Positions 36,432-45,489 of a DNA stretch of 64,000 nt are shown one piece after another. Below the pieces are notes generated by a model. It was not told the DNA's origin and ran no database searches. It worked only from the letters and a program-made list of their open reading frames with translations. Source of the DNA: Algoriphagus resistens. Lineage in GTDB: Bacteria > Bacteroidota > Bacteroidia > Cytophagales > Cyclobacteriaceae. Position numbers and translations under genes: made by a program. The stretch covers positions 1-64,000 of the forward strand of contig NZ_LMXN01000007.1 of the NCBI RefSeq assembly GCF_001442615.1, read 5' to 3'. The stretch's first letter is position 1. Every line of letters begins with the position of its first letter.

Positions 36432-37040
36432 TTACAATATATTTTCGTTTACCCAATCGATTTCCTCCTTTCGGATTGTATGATTAGAATCTTTGAAAAT
36501 CAATAATTTCACTTTTGCACCCATCCTGCTCAGTAGGGTTTCTGATTCTTTTATTCGATCAAGAGGTACGTGAATGTCTCTTTCGCTACTTCCTATAAAG
36601 ATTGGCGTGCCTGAAAAATCTCCTGCGTATTTTTCAGGCATCAGTTGCTCACCTATCAAACCTCCTGTAAATGCAATCACACCGCCCAGCTTTTGCGCAT
36701 GTTGTGCAGCAAATTCAAGACTCAAACACGCTCCCTGGGAGAAACCGATCAGTACAGTATTCTCGGAGGAAATACCTGCTTCAACAACTTGATTCCATGC
36801 ATCTTTTACGGTCTCTAAGGATAAAGCCAACGCCGTTCGATTTGCTTCATCTGGAGCCATGAAACTGTAGGGATACCATGTACCTCCGGCTGCCTCTGGG
36901 GCCAAAAGCGCATACTCATCCAGCTGGAGGTATTGCGCCAGGGAAAGAATACTTTCCGCACTTGCTCCTCTTCCATGGATCAATATCGCAGCCTTTTTCG
37001 CATCGGCTAAAGAAGTACCTGCCCTTTTTATATTAGTCAT
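36432..37040 (-). CDS. Phospholipase/carboxylesterase-type alpha/beta hydrolase (MhqD-like)
   Basis: A 202-residue serine hydrolase: nucleophile in GFSQGACLSL (about residues 97-106), probable catalytic Asp in SSERDIHVP and His in DSNHTIRKEE. No signal peptide. The protein resembles the MhqD esterase that in Bacillus is made together with dioxygenase MhqO during quinone stress. Its start overlaps the dioxygenase stop by 8 bases, as expected for a coupled pair. Confidence 0.82.
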   Translation of the reverse strand: MTNIKRAGTSLADAKKAAILIHGRGASAESILSLAQYLQLDEYALLAPEAAGGTWYPYSFMAPDEANRTALALSLETVKDAWNQVVEAGISSENTVLIGFSQGACLSLEFAAQHAQKLGGVIAFTGGLIGEQLMPEKYAGDFSGTPIFIGSSERDIHVPLDRIKESETLLSRMGAKVKLLIFKDSNHTIRKEEIDWVNENIL

Positions 37041-37983
37041 ATGCTTCTACATTTAACTTGACTGGAGTCAAACTCTCTTCTAGTTTTTCCCGGTTTGGCT
37101 CTGCCCATTCTGGCAATTTGATCAACTCGCCCAAATGTGCTTCGTCCTCATCAATGGCAAAACCGGGTTCGTCTGTTGCTACTTCAAATAACACGCCGCC
37201 CGGTTCACGGAAATAAATCGAGGTGAAGTAATTGCGATCCTTCACTTCAGTAACCTGATATCCATTTCGAATCAAGATTTCCTGAACTTGAAGTTGTGAC
37301 GCTGCATTCTCTGTTCTGAAAGCGATATGATGCACCGTCCCGGCACTTTGTGATCCTCGGTTTCCCGATTTATCAATTACTATGTCCACTATATCTCCAG
37401 GCTTTCCTTCAGTGCCATACCTATATCTGCCATTTTCCTCTCCGATAAAACGGTAATCCATATGCTCAGTCAACAACTTCTCGGTCAACTCTTTGTCGCG
37501 GAGATTTAAAGTAGCTCCATAGAATCCTTTGACGGAATACCCGGCGGGCACTTGCCCATAAGACCAGCCAGTTCTGTCATCCCGATCATTGGCAACCAGC
37601 TCAATACCCATGCTGTCATGATCCTCAAACCGGATCAGTCTGTCACCAAAACGTGCCAACACATCAGACACGGGAATTCCATATTTTTTCAAACGCGCTC
37701 TCCAATAGTCCAAAGACTCTGAAGGGATAGAGAATGCTGTGTAAGTTACTTCTCCAGCTCCTTTCACGCCTTTACGGGCTCCAGTAAAAGGAAAAGTAGT
37801 AAATACTGTCCCTGGTCTTCCCAATTCATCCCCAAAATAGAAATGATAGACTCCGGGCGCATCAAAGTTAATTGTCTTTTTCACCAGCCTCAATCCAAGA
37901 ATTCCGGTGTAGAAATCAATATTTGCCTGAGGATTTCCAGCTATCGCAGTGATATGGTGGATTCCAGTGATTAATGGTTTCAT
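37033..37983 (-). CDS. Ring-cleaving dioxygenase, MhqO-like
   Basis: A 316-residue vicinal-oxygen-chelate (glyoxalase-fold) protein with two tandem modules. Likely metal ligands are His in GIHHITAIAG (residues 7-10), His in TVHHIAFRTE and Glu in VLFEVATDEPGF. This matches the MhqO type, thought to open hydroquinone-like rings in response to quinones. It lies in a MarR-YceI-dioxygenase-esterase cluster, which supports a role in electrophile detoxification. Confidence 0.85.
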   Translation of the reverse strand: MKPLITGIHHITAIAGNPQANIDFYTGILGLRLVKKTINFDAPGVYHFYFGDELGRPGTVFTTFPFTGARKGVKGAGEVTYTAFSIPSESLDYWRARLKKYGIPVSDVLARFGDRLIRFEDHDSMGIELVANDRDDRTGWSYGQVPAGYSVKGFYGATLNLRDKELTEKLLTEHMDYRFIGEENGRYRYGTEGKPGDIVDIVIDKSGNRGSQSAGTVHHIAFRTENAASQLQVQEILIRNGYQVTEVKDRNYFTSIYFREPGGVLFEVATDEPGFAIDEDEAHLGELIKLPEWAEPNREKLEESLTPVKLNVEAYD

Positions 37984-38060
37984 AGTTGTTGGGGGAGAAA
38001 ATGGTTGAACAGAAAGTATATCCTATGAGATCTAACTCTCTAAGCTATTCTAAATTGACA

Positions 38061-38091
38061 AACCTTCAAGGTCATTTAGACCTCAAAGGTT
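38061..38091 (-). terminator. Hairpin between yceI-like gene and dioxygenase gene
   Basis: Two 13-nt arms (38061-38073 and 38079-38091) pair with two central mismatches around a 5-nt loop. On the minus strand it is followed by TTTGTCAATTT, so it could terminate or attenuate transcription after the yceI-like gene. Confidence 0.45.
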
Positions 38092-38098
38092 AAGTGAC

Positions 38099-38626
38099 TT
38101 AAGCTTGCTTAACAAGCTGAACGCTCAAGATCAAGCGAACCTGATCACTCACTACTACACTGCCAGCTTCAGTGACTGCTGACCAGGAAAGACCAAAGTC
38201 TTTTCTGTTGATTTTGCCTTCAATTTCAAATCCTGCTTTGGTCTGTCCATAAGGGTCTCCGGCTACACCTCCAAAATCAACGTCCAGCTCCACTTTTTTA
38301 GTGGCATCTCTCAGCGTCAGATCACCGACTAATTTATAACCTCCTCCATCTTTGAGGATATTTCCGGCAAAAGTCAATTTAGGATGATTTTCTGCGTCAA
38401 AGAAATCAGCCGACTTCAGGTGATTATCCCTATCTTTTTGATTGGTATCGATGCTATTGATATCTGCTGAGAAATTCACAGACGCTCCTTCGAAATCATC
38501 AGAAGAACTCTCTGCAGCTCCTTCGAATTCTTTGAAATATCCGGTCACTGTAGAAATAACCAAGTGCTTTACTTTGAATGAAACTTCAGAGTGTGTAGGG
38601 TCGATAATCCATTTTGTAGTGCTCAT
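38099..38626 (-). CDS. YceI family protein
   Basis: A 175-residue lipocalin-like protein of the YceI family, which binds isoprenoid or amide-type hydrophobic molecules. The start TTKWIIDPTHSEVSFKVKHLVISTVTG is diagnostic, as are FDAENHPKLTFAG and GKINRKDFGL. There is no signal peptide, so it is cytoplasmic, as in many Bacteroidota homologues. An operator-like sequence shared with marR lies 43 nt upstream. Confidence 0.9.
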   Translation of the reverse strand: MSTTKWIIDPTHSEVSFKVKHLVISTVTGYFKEFEGAAESSSDDFEGASVNFSADINSIDTNQKDRDNHLKSADFFDAENHPKLTFAGNILKDGGGYKLVGDLTLRDATKKVELDVDFGGVAGDPYGQTKAGFEIEGKINRKDFGLSWSAVTEAGSVVVSDQVRLILSVQLVKQA

Positions 38627-38668
38627 AATTTTTGTTGTTTAAGTTAACTATTTGTTTGTATCGAAATC

Positions 38669-38685
38669 TAATGTTTATACACGTA
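38669..38685. promoter_or_regulatory. Operator-like motif upstream of the yceI-like gene
   Basis: Plus strand TAATGTTTATACACGTA matches 15 of 17 positions of the sequence upstream of marR (39171-39187). It is partly palindromic (TGTTTATACA). A TAGATTTC, one base off TAnnTTTG, directly abuts it on the minus strand, so a bound protein would cover the promoter. Confidence 0.5.
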
Positions 38686-38699
38686 TTAATTTAAATTTT

Positions 38700-39152
38700 T
38701 TATCCCCTTAATTTATCAAGAAGATTATTCAAAACAATTGCCTCATCAACAGTGAGATTAACCACTTTGTTGTTAAAGCCCTCCATACTTTTCTGCAAAT
38801 CATCCAGTATCTGAAGTCCCTTTTCAGTTATGATTATGTCAACCTGTCTTCTGTCACTGGGACATTCCCTTCTTTCCAACAGATGTTTTGCTTTTAACTT
38901 ATCCACCAATCGGCTCGCATTGGACATTTTATTCAACATCCTGTCCTGAATAGACGAAACTGTGATAGGCGTTCCATTTTGTCCTCTTAGGATACGGAGC
39001 ACATTGTATTGCTCTGGAGAAAGATCATAAGGTTTCAGGATACCATTCTGAGCAGATACAAGATAGCTGTGCGTATAGAGTAAGTTGACGACCAACTTAT
39101 TGTATGGGTCTTTGAATTCCTTCTGCTTGATTGCTTCTTCTAGACTTCCCAT
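38700..39152 (-). CDS. MarR family transcriptional regulator
   Basis: A 150-residue winged-helix protein of the MarR family. The recognition region SSIQDRMLNKMSNASRLVDKLKAKHLL and the wing RRECPSDRRQVDIIITEKG are typical. A cysteine is present in the wing (RECPSD) and could be redox-sensitive, though MhqR-type sensing is only inferred. It is followed 73 nt later by the yceI-like gene and has the same 17-bp motif upstream, which suggests autoregulation and control of the cluster. Confidence 0.88.
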   Translation of the reverse strand: MGSLEEAIKQKEFKDPYNKLVVNLLYTHSYLVSAQNGILKPYDLSPEQYNVLRILRGQNGTPITVSSIQDRMLNKMSNASRLVDKLKAKHLLERRECPSDRRQVDIIITEKGLQILDDLQKSMEGFNNKVVNLTVDEAIVLNNLLDKLRG

Positions 39153-39170
39153 ATCTTTTGTTTTTGTATT

Positions 39171-39187
39171 TAATGTATATACATGTA
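39171..39187. promoter_or_regulatory. Operator-like motif upstream of marR
   Basis: TAATGTATATACATGTA contains the perfect 12-bp palindrome ATGTATATACAT and starts 19 nt upstream of the marR ATG. A TATATTTA, one base off the -7 consensus, overlaps its edge on the minus strand. It matches 15 of 17 positions of the yceI-side motif. Confidence 0.55.
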
Positions 39188-39279
39188 AATATAGAAAAAG
39201 GTTTCATTTAATGGAATATTTAATGGAAAAAAACAGAAAGACCTCCATTGAGGCCTTTAGCGATCAAGAATAAAAGAAG

Positions 39280-40080
39280 TCAACTCTTTTCAATTAACCA
39301 ATCTCCTAATAGACGGTTAATTTCCTTGGGTTTTTCTATGCAGCTACTATGACCTGCCCCAGGAATCCGGTGCAACTTCGATTTGGGGATTCCCATTTGG
39401 ATAAATTTCGCCTTTACCGGGGCAGTGGCAACATCCTCGTCACCCACTATAATCATAGTAGGGCAAATTATTCTTCCAATCTCGCTTTCAATACCCTTTC
39501 TATATATTACTCCATCCACTGCTTTGGAAATACTCTTTTTATTTGACTTTAATTCTGTTTTCCAAAATTCTATTTTCTCAGAATTTAGGGGATCATTCAG
39601 CCAGCTTTCGGCAAACATGATTTTCATGACTTTACTTGCTACTGGCGGAAAAATACCCAGCCATTTGACAATTCCGTTCAGGGTCTTGTATTTTGGTAAA
39701 TTTTCCACAGGCTCAGAATTCGCAGAAGTTTCCATCAGCACCAAGCTTTTGATCAATTCTGGAAATCGGGAAGCAAGTCTCATTCCTATAAAACCTCCCA
39801 TTGAAAGCCCTGCAAAGTGTACAGGACCAACACATAGTTCTTTGATCAATTCCGCGGCATCCTCAGACAGCGTATCCATATCAAATGGACCTACTACCTC
39901 ACTTTGACCCTGCCCTCTATGATCATATGCGATCACGCGAAACCGGGGTTGAAGAAATTCGATTTGATCACCAAACATCTTATGACTCCAAAGCAAGCCA
40001 TGGGAAAAGACAATCGTTTCCTCCCCATTTCCTTGATCCGTGTAGAAAATATCAACTCCGTTTACATTGATTTGGGGCAT
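39280..40080 (-). CDS. Alpha/beta hydrolase
   Basis: A 266-residue cytoplasmic hydrolase, started at the ATG giving MPQINVNGVDIFYTDQG; ten residues of a longer frame look spurious. The nucleophile serine is in GLSMGGFIGM, the oxyanion region in VFSHGLLWSHKMF and the catalytic histidine in GAGHSSCIEKP. It resembles esterases and haloperoxidase-like members of the superfamily, but the substrate cannot be read from sequence. It is preceded by marR in the same direction with 110 nt between. Confidence 0.8.
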   Translation of the reverse strand: MPQINVNGVDIFYTDQGNGEETIVFSHGLLWSHKMFGDQIEFLQPRFRVIAYDHRGQGQSEVVGPFDMDTLSEDAAELIKELCVGPVHFAGLSMGGFIGMRLASRFPELIKSLVLMETSANSEPVENLPKYKTLNGIVKWLGIFPPVASKVMKIMFAESWLNDPLNSEKIEFWKTELKSNKKSISKAVDGVIYRKGIESEIGRIICPTMIIVGDEDVATAPVKAKFIQMGIPKSKLHRIPGAGHSSCIEKPKEINRLLGDWLIEKS

Positions 40081-40154
40081 ACTAAATGGTGTTAGTGAGC
40101 AATCCTCCAATTTGGTCTATTGGCGTGGTGCTCTAGTTATAATTCTAATACTGT

Positions 40155-41744
40155 TTACCAATCCAACCCAGGCTGCGTGATAACATATCCTTGTTCTGCC
40201 TTTTGCCTATCCACTATCACTTTCACATCTTCCAAAAGTTTCTTTGCATCATAAATTATACCATCCTTCACCGTATATTTTACTCCGCCCACTCGAATTG
40301 GTTTGTTATTCTCATCAATTCTGATAGCCCCAGTTCCGTAGAGCACTTTTAGATTTTGCAATGGATTCTCCTCCAGAATCACAAAATCTGCCAGTTTGCC
40401 AACTTCTACAGTACCGATCTCATTTTGCATTCCTAGTAATTCCGCACCATAGAGTGTAGCAGATCGAAGAACTTCCAACGGATGAAAGCCCGCTTCTCTA
40501 AGCAGTTCCAGTTCACGGATATATGCAAATCCATAGAGCTGATATATAAATCCAGAATCAGATCCTGCTGTCACTCTTCCCCCTTTGTTTTTGTATTCAT
40601 TCACAAAAGCCATCCAAAGCCTGTAATTTTCTTTCCACAGGATTTCCTCCTCCGTGGTCCAGTCAAACCAGTATGAACCGTGTGATTGACGATTTGGCGC
40701 ATAAAATTCCCAAAGGGAAGGGAGTGTATAAACGTCATGCCACTCTGCGGTCCTCGCACGCATCATATCCCGATTCGCTTCATAGATATTAAAGGTCGGA
40801 TCGAGTGTAAAATCCAATTCAAGCAATTTATCCATCACTTTAGTCCAATGCTCAGAACCTGGTGTGGCAGCTTGCTTCCAAAGTTTTCCAGCTTCTGCGA
40901 AACGATGCTGTTCATTTTGATAATTGTAATCCAACCTAAAATCCTGAATCGTCTGATCTTCGAAAAGAGCTTCTGGCAACCCATACCAATGTTCCATAGA
41001 AGTCAAGCCCGCTTCGGCAGAATTCAACACATTCCACCGCGCCACGTTCAATTGCTGATGATGCATGGCTGAGCGGAGCCCAATTTTTTTATTTTCGGAG
41101 ATCGCAGCCTTCATCACTTCAGGATTTGCACCAAAAAATTTAATCCCATCAGCTCCCTTTTTCGCATTTTCATTTACCCAGGCTTTTGCCTGATCTGCGG
41201 TGGTAATAGGCGCTTTGGCTCCTTGCCCAAAACTGGTATATGCCAAAATCCGAGGTGCTGTAATCTCATTAGCTGCAGATCTTTTCTTTTGATCCAGCAC
41301 CCAGTCCAGTCCATTGCCAGCCGAAGGATCCCTAATCGTCGTGATACCGTGAGCCAGCCAAAGTTTAAACACATACTCCGCAGGTGTCCCCTGCCCTCGC
41401 CCACCGATATGCCCATGAGAATCTACAAATCCCGGAAGTAGGTAGTGTCCTTCCAACTCATAGACTTTATCATCTGGGCCTGCTTTTGGTCTACGATTTT
41501 CATCGATCGTCATTCCTGGATAACCTACTATCTGAATTTGAGAGATTCTATTTTTCTCCACAACAATATCCACCGGCCCCACAGGCGGAGCGCCTGTTCC
41601 ATCGATGAGAACTACTCCTCTCAAAATCAACCGCTCATACTGCCCGTCTCCTTCATTTCTGTCTGGAGCAGGTTCTATTTGGGAAAATGATGGAAAGGAA
41701 AGATATAAGCCAACAAGGATAAGAAGTAAATGTCTTTTAAGCAT
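40155..41744 (-). CDS. Exported amidohydrolase family protein
   Basis: A 529-residue metal-dependent hydrolase with a signal peptide (MLKRHLLLILVGLYLSFPSFSQ). The metal site HxH is in GFVDSHGHIGG; further ligands are expected from MHHQQL, MEHWYG and the Asp in TAGSDSGF. The VGKLADFVILEENPLQNL tail is the typical amidohydrolase C-terminus. Periplasmic substrates of such enzymes include imides and peptides; the true one is unknown. It lies 44 nt before the alpha/beta hydrolase gene. Confidence 0.85.
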   Translation of the reverse strand: MLKRHLLLILVGLYLSFPSFSQIEPAPDRNEGDGQYERLILRGVVLIDGTGAPPVGPVDIVVEKNRISQIQIVGYPGMTIDENRRPKAGPDDKVYELEGHYLLPGFVDSHGHIGGRGQGTPAEYVFKLWLAHGITTIRDPSAGNGLDWVLDQKKRSAANEITAPRILAYTSFGQGAKAPITTADQAKAWVNENAKKGADGIKFFGANPEVMKAAISENKKIGLRSAMHHQQLNVARWNVLNSAEAGLTSMEHWYGLPEALFEDQTIQDFRLDYNYQNEQHRFAEAGKLWKQAATPGSEHWTKVMDKLLELDFTLDPTFNIYEANRDMMRARTAEWHDVYTLPSLWEFYAPNRQSHGSYWFDWTTEEEILWKENYRLWMAFVNEYKNKGGRVTAGSDSGFIYQLYGFAYIRELELLREAGFHPLEVLRSATLYGAELLGMQNEIGTVEVGKLADFVILEENPLQNLKVLYGTGAIRIDENNKPIRVGGVKYTVKDGIIYDAKKLLEDVKVIVDRQKAEQGYVITQPGLDW

Positions 41745-41823
41745 AGAAAGCAGTTTAGTTTAGCTCAATAAGTTAAGCCAAAAAGTCACAGCAAAAAATA
41801 TAAAACCAACGAACTGTACCCAC

Positions 41824-41858
41824 AAAAAAGCCCTATGGAGTTTCCAAAGGGCTTTTTT
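41824..41858 (-). terminator. Terminator of fabI
   Basis: An 11-bp stem AAAAAAGCCCT with AGGGCTTTTTT, loop 13 nt, with six T at the end. It lies 20 nt after the fabI stop. Confidence 0.88.
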
Positions 41859-41878
41859 GAAGTATGTTTACTAGGTAA

Positions 41879-42694
41879 TTACAGATCCTTAAACTTCTCC
41901 ATGATATCTTCTGAAATTCCGGTAAAGGAATATCCTCCATCATGATATAGGTTTTGCATGGTAACCAATCTAGTGTAGTCAGAGAACATTGTTACAATGT
42001 ATTCCGCACAGGCTTCTGCTGAGGCATTCCCAAGAGGAGAAAGGGATTCTGCAAAATTGTAAAACGAATCAAATCCTCCAATCCCAGAACCAGCTGTAGT
42101 CTTAGTAGGGGACTGGGAAATTGTATTAACTCTTACTTTTTTCAATTTACCGAATCTATAGCCATACCCACGCGCAATGCTCTCAAGCAAAGCTTTCGCA
42201 TCAGCCATATCTGTGTAAAAAGGAAAAACTTGCTGAGCTGCGATATAAGAAAGACCAATAATTGATCCCCACTCATTCATAACATCTTGCTTTTCTGCCA
42301 CTTGCATCATCTTGTGAAAAGAGATCGCAGACACATCATAAGACTTCATCACCCAATCGTAGTTTAGATCACCATAAGACCTTCCTTTTCTGATGTTTGG
42401 GGACATTCCTATGGAGTGCAATAGAAAGTCAAAATTTCCTCCAAGATATTCTTTGGCTTCAGTGTAGAGTTTTTCGATATCTTCTGTGCTAGTAGCATCC
42501 GCGGGAATCACAATGGTATCACATTCCTTTGCAAGTTCATTGATAGCGCCCATACGCATGGCAATTGGCGCATTCGTCAATACAAATCTTGCTCCTTGTT
42601 CTTTCGCTTTAAGCGCTGTTTTCCATGCAATTGAGTTCTCATCGAGAGCACCGGTAATAATTCCGAGTTTTCCTTTCAGCAAATTTTCTGGCAT
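41879..42694 (-). CDS. fabI: Enoyl-[acyl-carrier-protein] reductase (NADH), FabI
   Basis: A 271-residue short-chain dehydrogenase for the last step of fatty acid elongation. I start at MPENLLKGKLGIITGALDENS; a longer frame adds a hydrophobic stretch with no family match. The FabI active-site pair Tyr-x6-Lys is in FPFYTDMADAKALLES. A -7 element TATTTTTG lies at 42726-42733, giving a leader of about 25 nt. It ends in its own terminator. Confidence 0.93.
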   Translation of the reverse strand: MPENLLKGKLGIITGALDENSIAWKTALKAKEQGARFVLTNAPIAMRMGAINELAKECDTIVIPADATSTEDIEKLYTEAKEYLGGNFDFLLHSIGMSPNIRKGRSYGDLNYDWVMKSYDVSAISFHKMMQVAEKQDVMNEWGSIIGLSYIAAQQVFPFYTDMADAKALLESIARGYGYRFGKLKKVRVNTISQSPTKTTAGSGIGGFDSFYNFAESLSPLGNASAEACAEYIVTMFSDYTRLVTMQNLYHDGGYSFTGISEDIMEKFKDL

Positions 42695-42725
42695 ATAGCT
42701 AGGGGTTATTTTCAAAAATATTGCC

Positions 42726-42733
42726 CAAAAATA
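42726..42733 (-). promoter_or_regulatory. -7 element of fabI
   Basis: Minus strand TATTTTTG, a perfect TAnnTTTG, 32 nt upstream of the chosen ATG. The best TTTG upstream is 24 nt away, longer than usual, so only the -7 box is called. Confidence 0.4.
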
Positions 42734-42778
42734 GGAAAAAATAATCATTCAAGCCCTCAAATAGATGTAATGCAACAA

Positions 42779-44431
42779 TTAGCGCCGGAGTAATTCCTTG
42801 GCACTTTCTATCGCTGATGCAGAGGGAGAAGCTCCCGCAATCATTTTGGCAAGCTCCAACACCCGCTCATCTTGATCAAGTAGTTTGATTTTACTTACAG
42901 TTTTTTCAGTAGAATTATCTTTGTAAACAAAATAATGAAGATCGCCCTGGCCTGCCACCTGTGGTAAATGAGTTATACAAATCACTTGATGTTTGAGCGA
43001 AATATCCTTCATCATTCCAACCATCTTCAAAGCCACTTCCCCAGAAATACCCGTATCTATCTCATCAAAAATCAACGTAGGCATGGCCATTTTATCCGCC
43101 ATCAAATATTTAATAGCAAAAAGTAATCTGGAAAACTCCCCTCCTGAAGCCACTTTTTTCAATGGCTGCGGGGAAGATCCTTTATTTGCAGAAAACAGCA
43201 ACTCAATTTCGTCCATTCCATTTGCAGAAGGTTCAATGGGTTTGTGTTCCATTACAACTTTGGAATTCTCCATACCCAGACCGGCCAAAAGCTCTTCCAG
43301 AGAACTCTGAAACCCTTGAAAACTCTCCAGCCTTTTTATGCGAAGAGCTTTTCCTAAATCGGCAACCTGCATCCTGCTTTTCTCCAATTCCAGTTTTGCC
43401 GTTGCTAGCGTTTCATCCAAATTCTGAACCTGAAATACCTTATCCGCCAGCTCCCTTTCCAGTTCCATCAATTCTTCTATAGATGCTACCCCATGTTTTT
43501 TCTGCAGTTGATAAATCCTGCTCAATCTATCTCTGATCTCATCCAATCGCTCAAAATCAACTTCTACCCGGGTCTCTTCATCGCCAAGTGTCTCTTCTAT
43601 ATCTTTTAATTCGATGTTCACGGCTTGAAAACGCTCTTTCAATGTTGAAAACACATGCGCCAAGCGCTCCAGAGATTGCATCCCATGCTGGATCTGAGAC
43701 ATTCCTTGTAAAATTCCGAATTGCTCATCCTGGAAAAGATTCAACATTTCGTTGATCTTCAGCTTGATTTCTTCCGCATTCTCAAGAATTTCCTGAGTAG
43801 ATTCCAGTTCCGCTTGCTCGTTTTCCTTCAATCCCAGCGTACTCAATTCTTCTAATTGAAATTGATTGAAATCTGCTTCCTTTTGCAATTCAACAGCTTT
43901 TTTATTGAGTTCGTTAAAGGCCTTTTGAGCTTTTTGAAAGGCCTTATATGCTGCCTTATAGTGTTCAACTTCTTCCTGAGCTTGAGAAAATGCATCAATC
44001 AAACTCAGCTGGTAGCTTCCTTCTCCTAATTGTAGCGTATCATGCTGGGAATGCACATCCATCAAAAAACTCCCCAACGTCTTCAAAACGTCCAATAGTA
44101 CAGGTGTATCATTTACAAACGACCGGGATTTCCCTGTAGAGCTGATCTCTCTGCGTATAATACAAGTGGGCTCAAAATCTAGCTCTTTTCGATCAAAAAA
44201 CTCCTCTAAACCATAACTCGCCACTTCAAACACGCCTTCGATAACGCACTTTTTATCCTCATGAAGTAAGACCTTCGTATCAGCTCTGTTCCCTAGAAGC
44301 AGACCTACAGCACCAAGCATAATGGATTTTCCAGCGCCAGTCTCGCCGGTAATCATACTGAGTCCTGGACTAGGCTGCATATGCAGTTGGTCGATCAGAG
44401 CATAATTAGAAATGCAAAGAGATTTGAGCAT
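42779..44431 (-). CDS. recN: DNA repair protein RecN
   Basis: A 550-residue SMC-like ATPase for double-strand break repair. The Walker A motif ITGETGAGKS is near residue 29; a coiled-coil region spans about 160-370; the signature KVASGGEFSRLLFAIK and Walker B TLIFDEIDTGISG follow, with the D-loop region LPQVAGQGDLHYFV near the end. It follows the DUF4835 gene with 39 nt between and is the last gene of the bamD-rpoZ-coaBC direction. Confidence 0.95.
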   Translation of the reverse strand: MLKSLCISNYALIDQLHMQPSPGLSMITGETGAGKSIMLGAVGLLLGNRADTKVLLHEDKKCVIEGVFEVASYGLEEFFDRKELDFEPTCIIRREISSTGKSRSFVNDTPVLLDVLKTLGSFLMDVHSQHDTLQLGEGSYQLSLIDAFSQAQEEVEHYKAAYKAFQKAQKAFNELNKKAVELQKEADFNQFQLEELSTLGLKENEQAELESTQEILENAEEIKLKINEMLNLFQDEQFGILQGMSQIQHGMQSLERLAHVFSTLKERFQAVNIELKDIEETLGDEETRVEVDFERLDEIRDRLSRIYQLQKKHGVASIEELMELERELADKVFQVQNLDETLATAKLELEKSRMQVADLGKALRIKRLESFQGFQSSLEELLAGLGMENSKVVMEHKPIEPSANGMDEIELLFSANKGSSPQPLKKVASGGEFSRLLFAIKYLMADKMAMPTLIFDEIDTGISGEVALKMVGMMKDISLKHQVICITHLPQVAGQGDLHYFVYKDNSTEKTVSKIKLLDQDERVLELAKMIAGASPSASAIESAKELLRR

Positions 44432-44470
44432 TGGTAAAGTGTTCGTTAGGGCAAAACTAAAAAATCGAGC

Positions 44471-45373
44471 TTAGCTTTTCAGCAGCTCATTGTACTTTCT
44501 CGCATTATTTGGATCAACTTCCAAAAGTAGTTCGACTATTTCTGTTCGAATCTCAAGGGAAGCATTTTTCATAATTGAAGTTATTTCATCACTTTTGGCA
44601 TCCATAAAAGAAATCACAAATATACCATTAGGCTGAGTTTTATTAGCTTCTGCCAAAATCCGAATTGCTTCTAGGATATTAGCATATGCCTCTTTTGGAC
44701 GAATCTGAAGAATATCCAACCCTTGGCGATGATACAAATAATAGGCATCCCGGATCACAGAAAAGACCGAAGACGTATAGATATCGTTATTTAAAGCATA
44801 GCGGTTCCGTCGATCAGAGGTGCTTTGTGTCCAGCCAGGCCTACCTGATTGCTGGGCATTATTTACTATATCATTTGCTGCAGCAAAGAATTCGCTACCA
44901 CCGCGGCTTTCAAAAGAATCATAATCCAATCCCAAAGAGATATGAGCGTAGAATGCCAACAGAGAGCTAATATTATTCAGGTACGTAAACCGGTTGAATT
45001 CCAGTGGTTGTGATTCTATATAATCAAAACTCCAATTCCTATCTGCAAAGTTAAAAACCAAACTTTCGTAATTAGTCCCATAAACAGGCCTGACGGTCTG
45101 AATCTGAACCGTAGCATTATAAGTCCCTACCTGTGGCACATCATTAATCGTAATAAGCAGGTTCCCTTTGATTCGTTCCTCGGGACGAAATTCATCGGTA
45201 GTCCACGATCGCCCGTTAAGAAATTGCTCAAAACTGGTTTTCATCTGGTTAAAAACGTCTGTATTCTGGATTCTCGCGCGGTCGCTATTGATAATTACGG
45301 TAAAATTCAACTCCTGAGAAAACCCAAGGAATGAATAGCAAAAAAAGAGTGTCAAAAGAATTCCTTTTATCAT
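44471..45373 (-). CDS. DUF4835 family exported protein (PorD-like)
   Basis: A 300-residue protein with the signal peptide MIKGILLTLFFCYSFLGFSQ. It matches DUF4835, with ELNFTVIINSDRARIQNTDVFNQM at the mature N-terminus and LLAFYAHISLGLDYDSFESRGG in the middle. The family is conserved in Bacteroidota and has been linked to type IX secretion under the name PorD; I recall this link but cannot check it. It sits between coaBC and recN, the usual order. Confidence 0.78.
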   Translation of the reverse strand: MIKGILLTLFFCYSFLGFSQELNFTVIINSDRARIQNTDVFNQMKTSFEQFLNGRSWTTDEFRPEERIKGNLLITINDVPQVGTYNATVQIQTVRPVYGTNYESLVFNFADRNWSFDYIESQPLEFNRFTYLNNISSLLAFYAHISLGLDYDSFESRGGSEFFAAANDIVNNAQQSGRPGWTQSTSDRRNRYALNNDIYTSSVFSVIRDAYYLYHRQGLDILQIRPKEAYANILEAIRILAEANKTQPNGIFVISFMDAKSDEITSIMKNASLEIRTEIVELLLEVDPNNARKYNELLKS

Positions 45374-45399
45374 ACGTTTATTTTTTGTTTATCAGCTGT

Positions 45400-45465
45400 C
45401 ATATGGAATCTCGTATGCATTATAATCATCCCAGTGTGTGACGCTGGAGTCATGCTCGATTTCAT
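45400..45465. repeat. Palindromic intergenic repeat, copy C
   Basis: A 66-bp element nearly identical to copies A and B 34 kb away. The T-rich linker TTTATTTTTTGTTT precedes it, the same linker that precedes copy B, so the repeat unit includes this segment. Confidence 0.75.
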
Positions 45466-45489
45466 TGATTATAATTGTTTTAAAATGGT

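Noticed and set aside
41745-42694. fabI and the amidohydrolase as one operon
   Set aside because: A strong terminator (41824-41858) lies between them.
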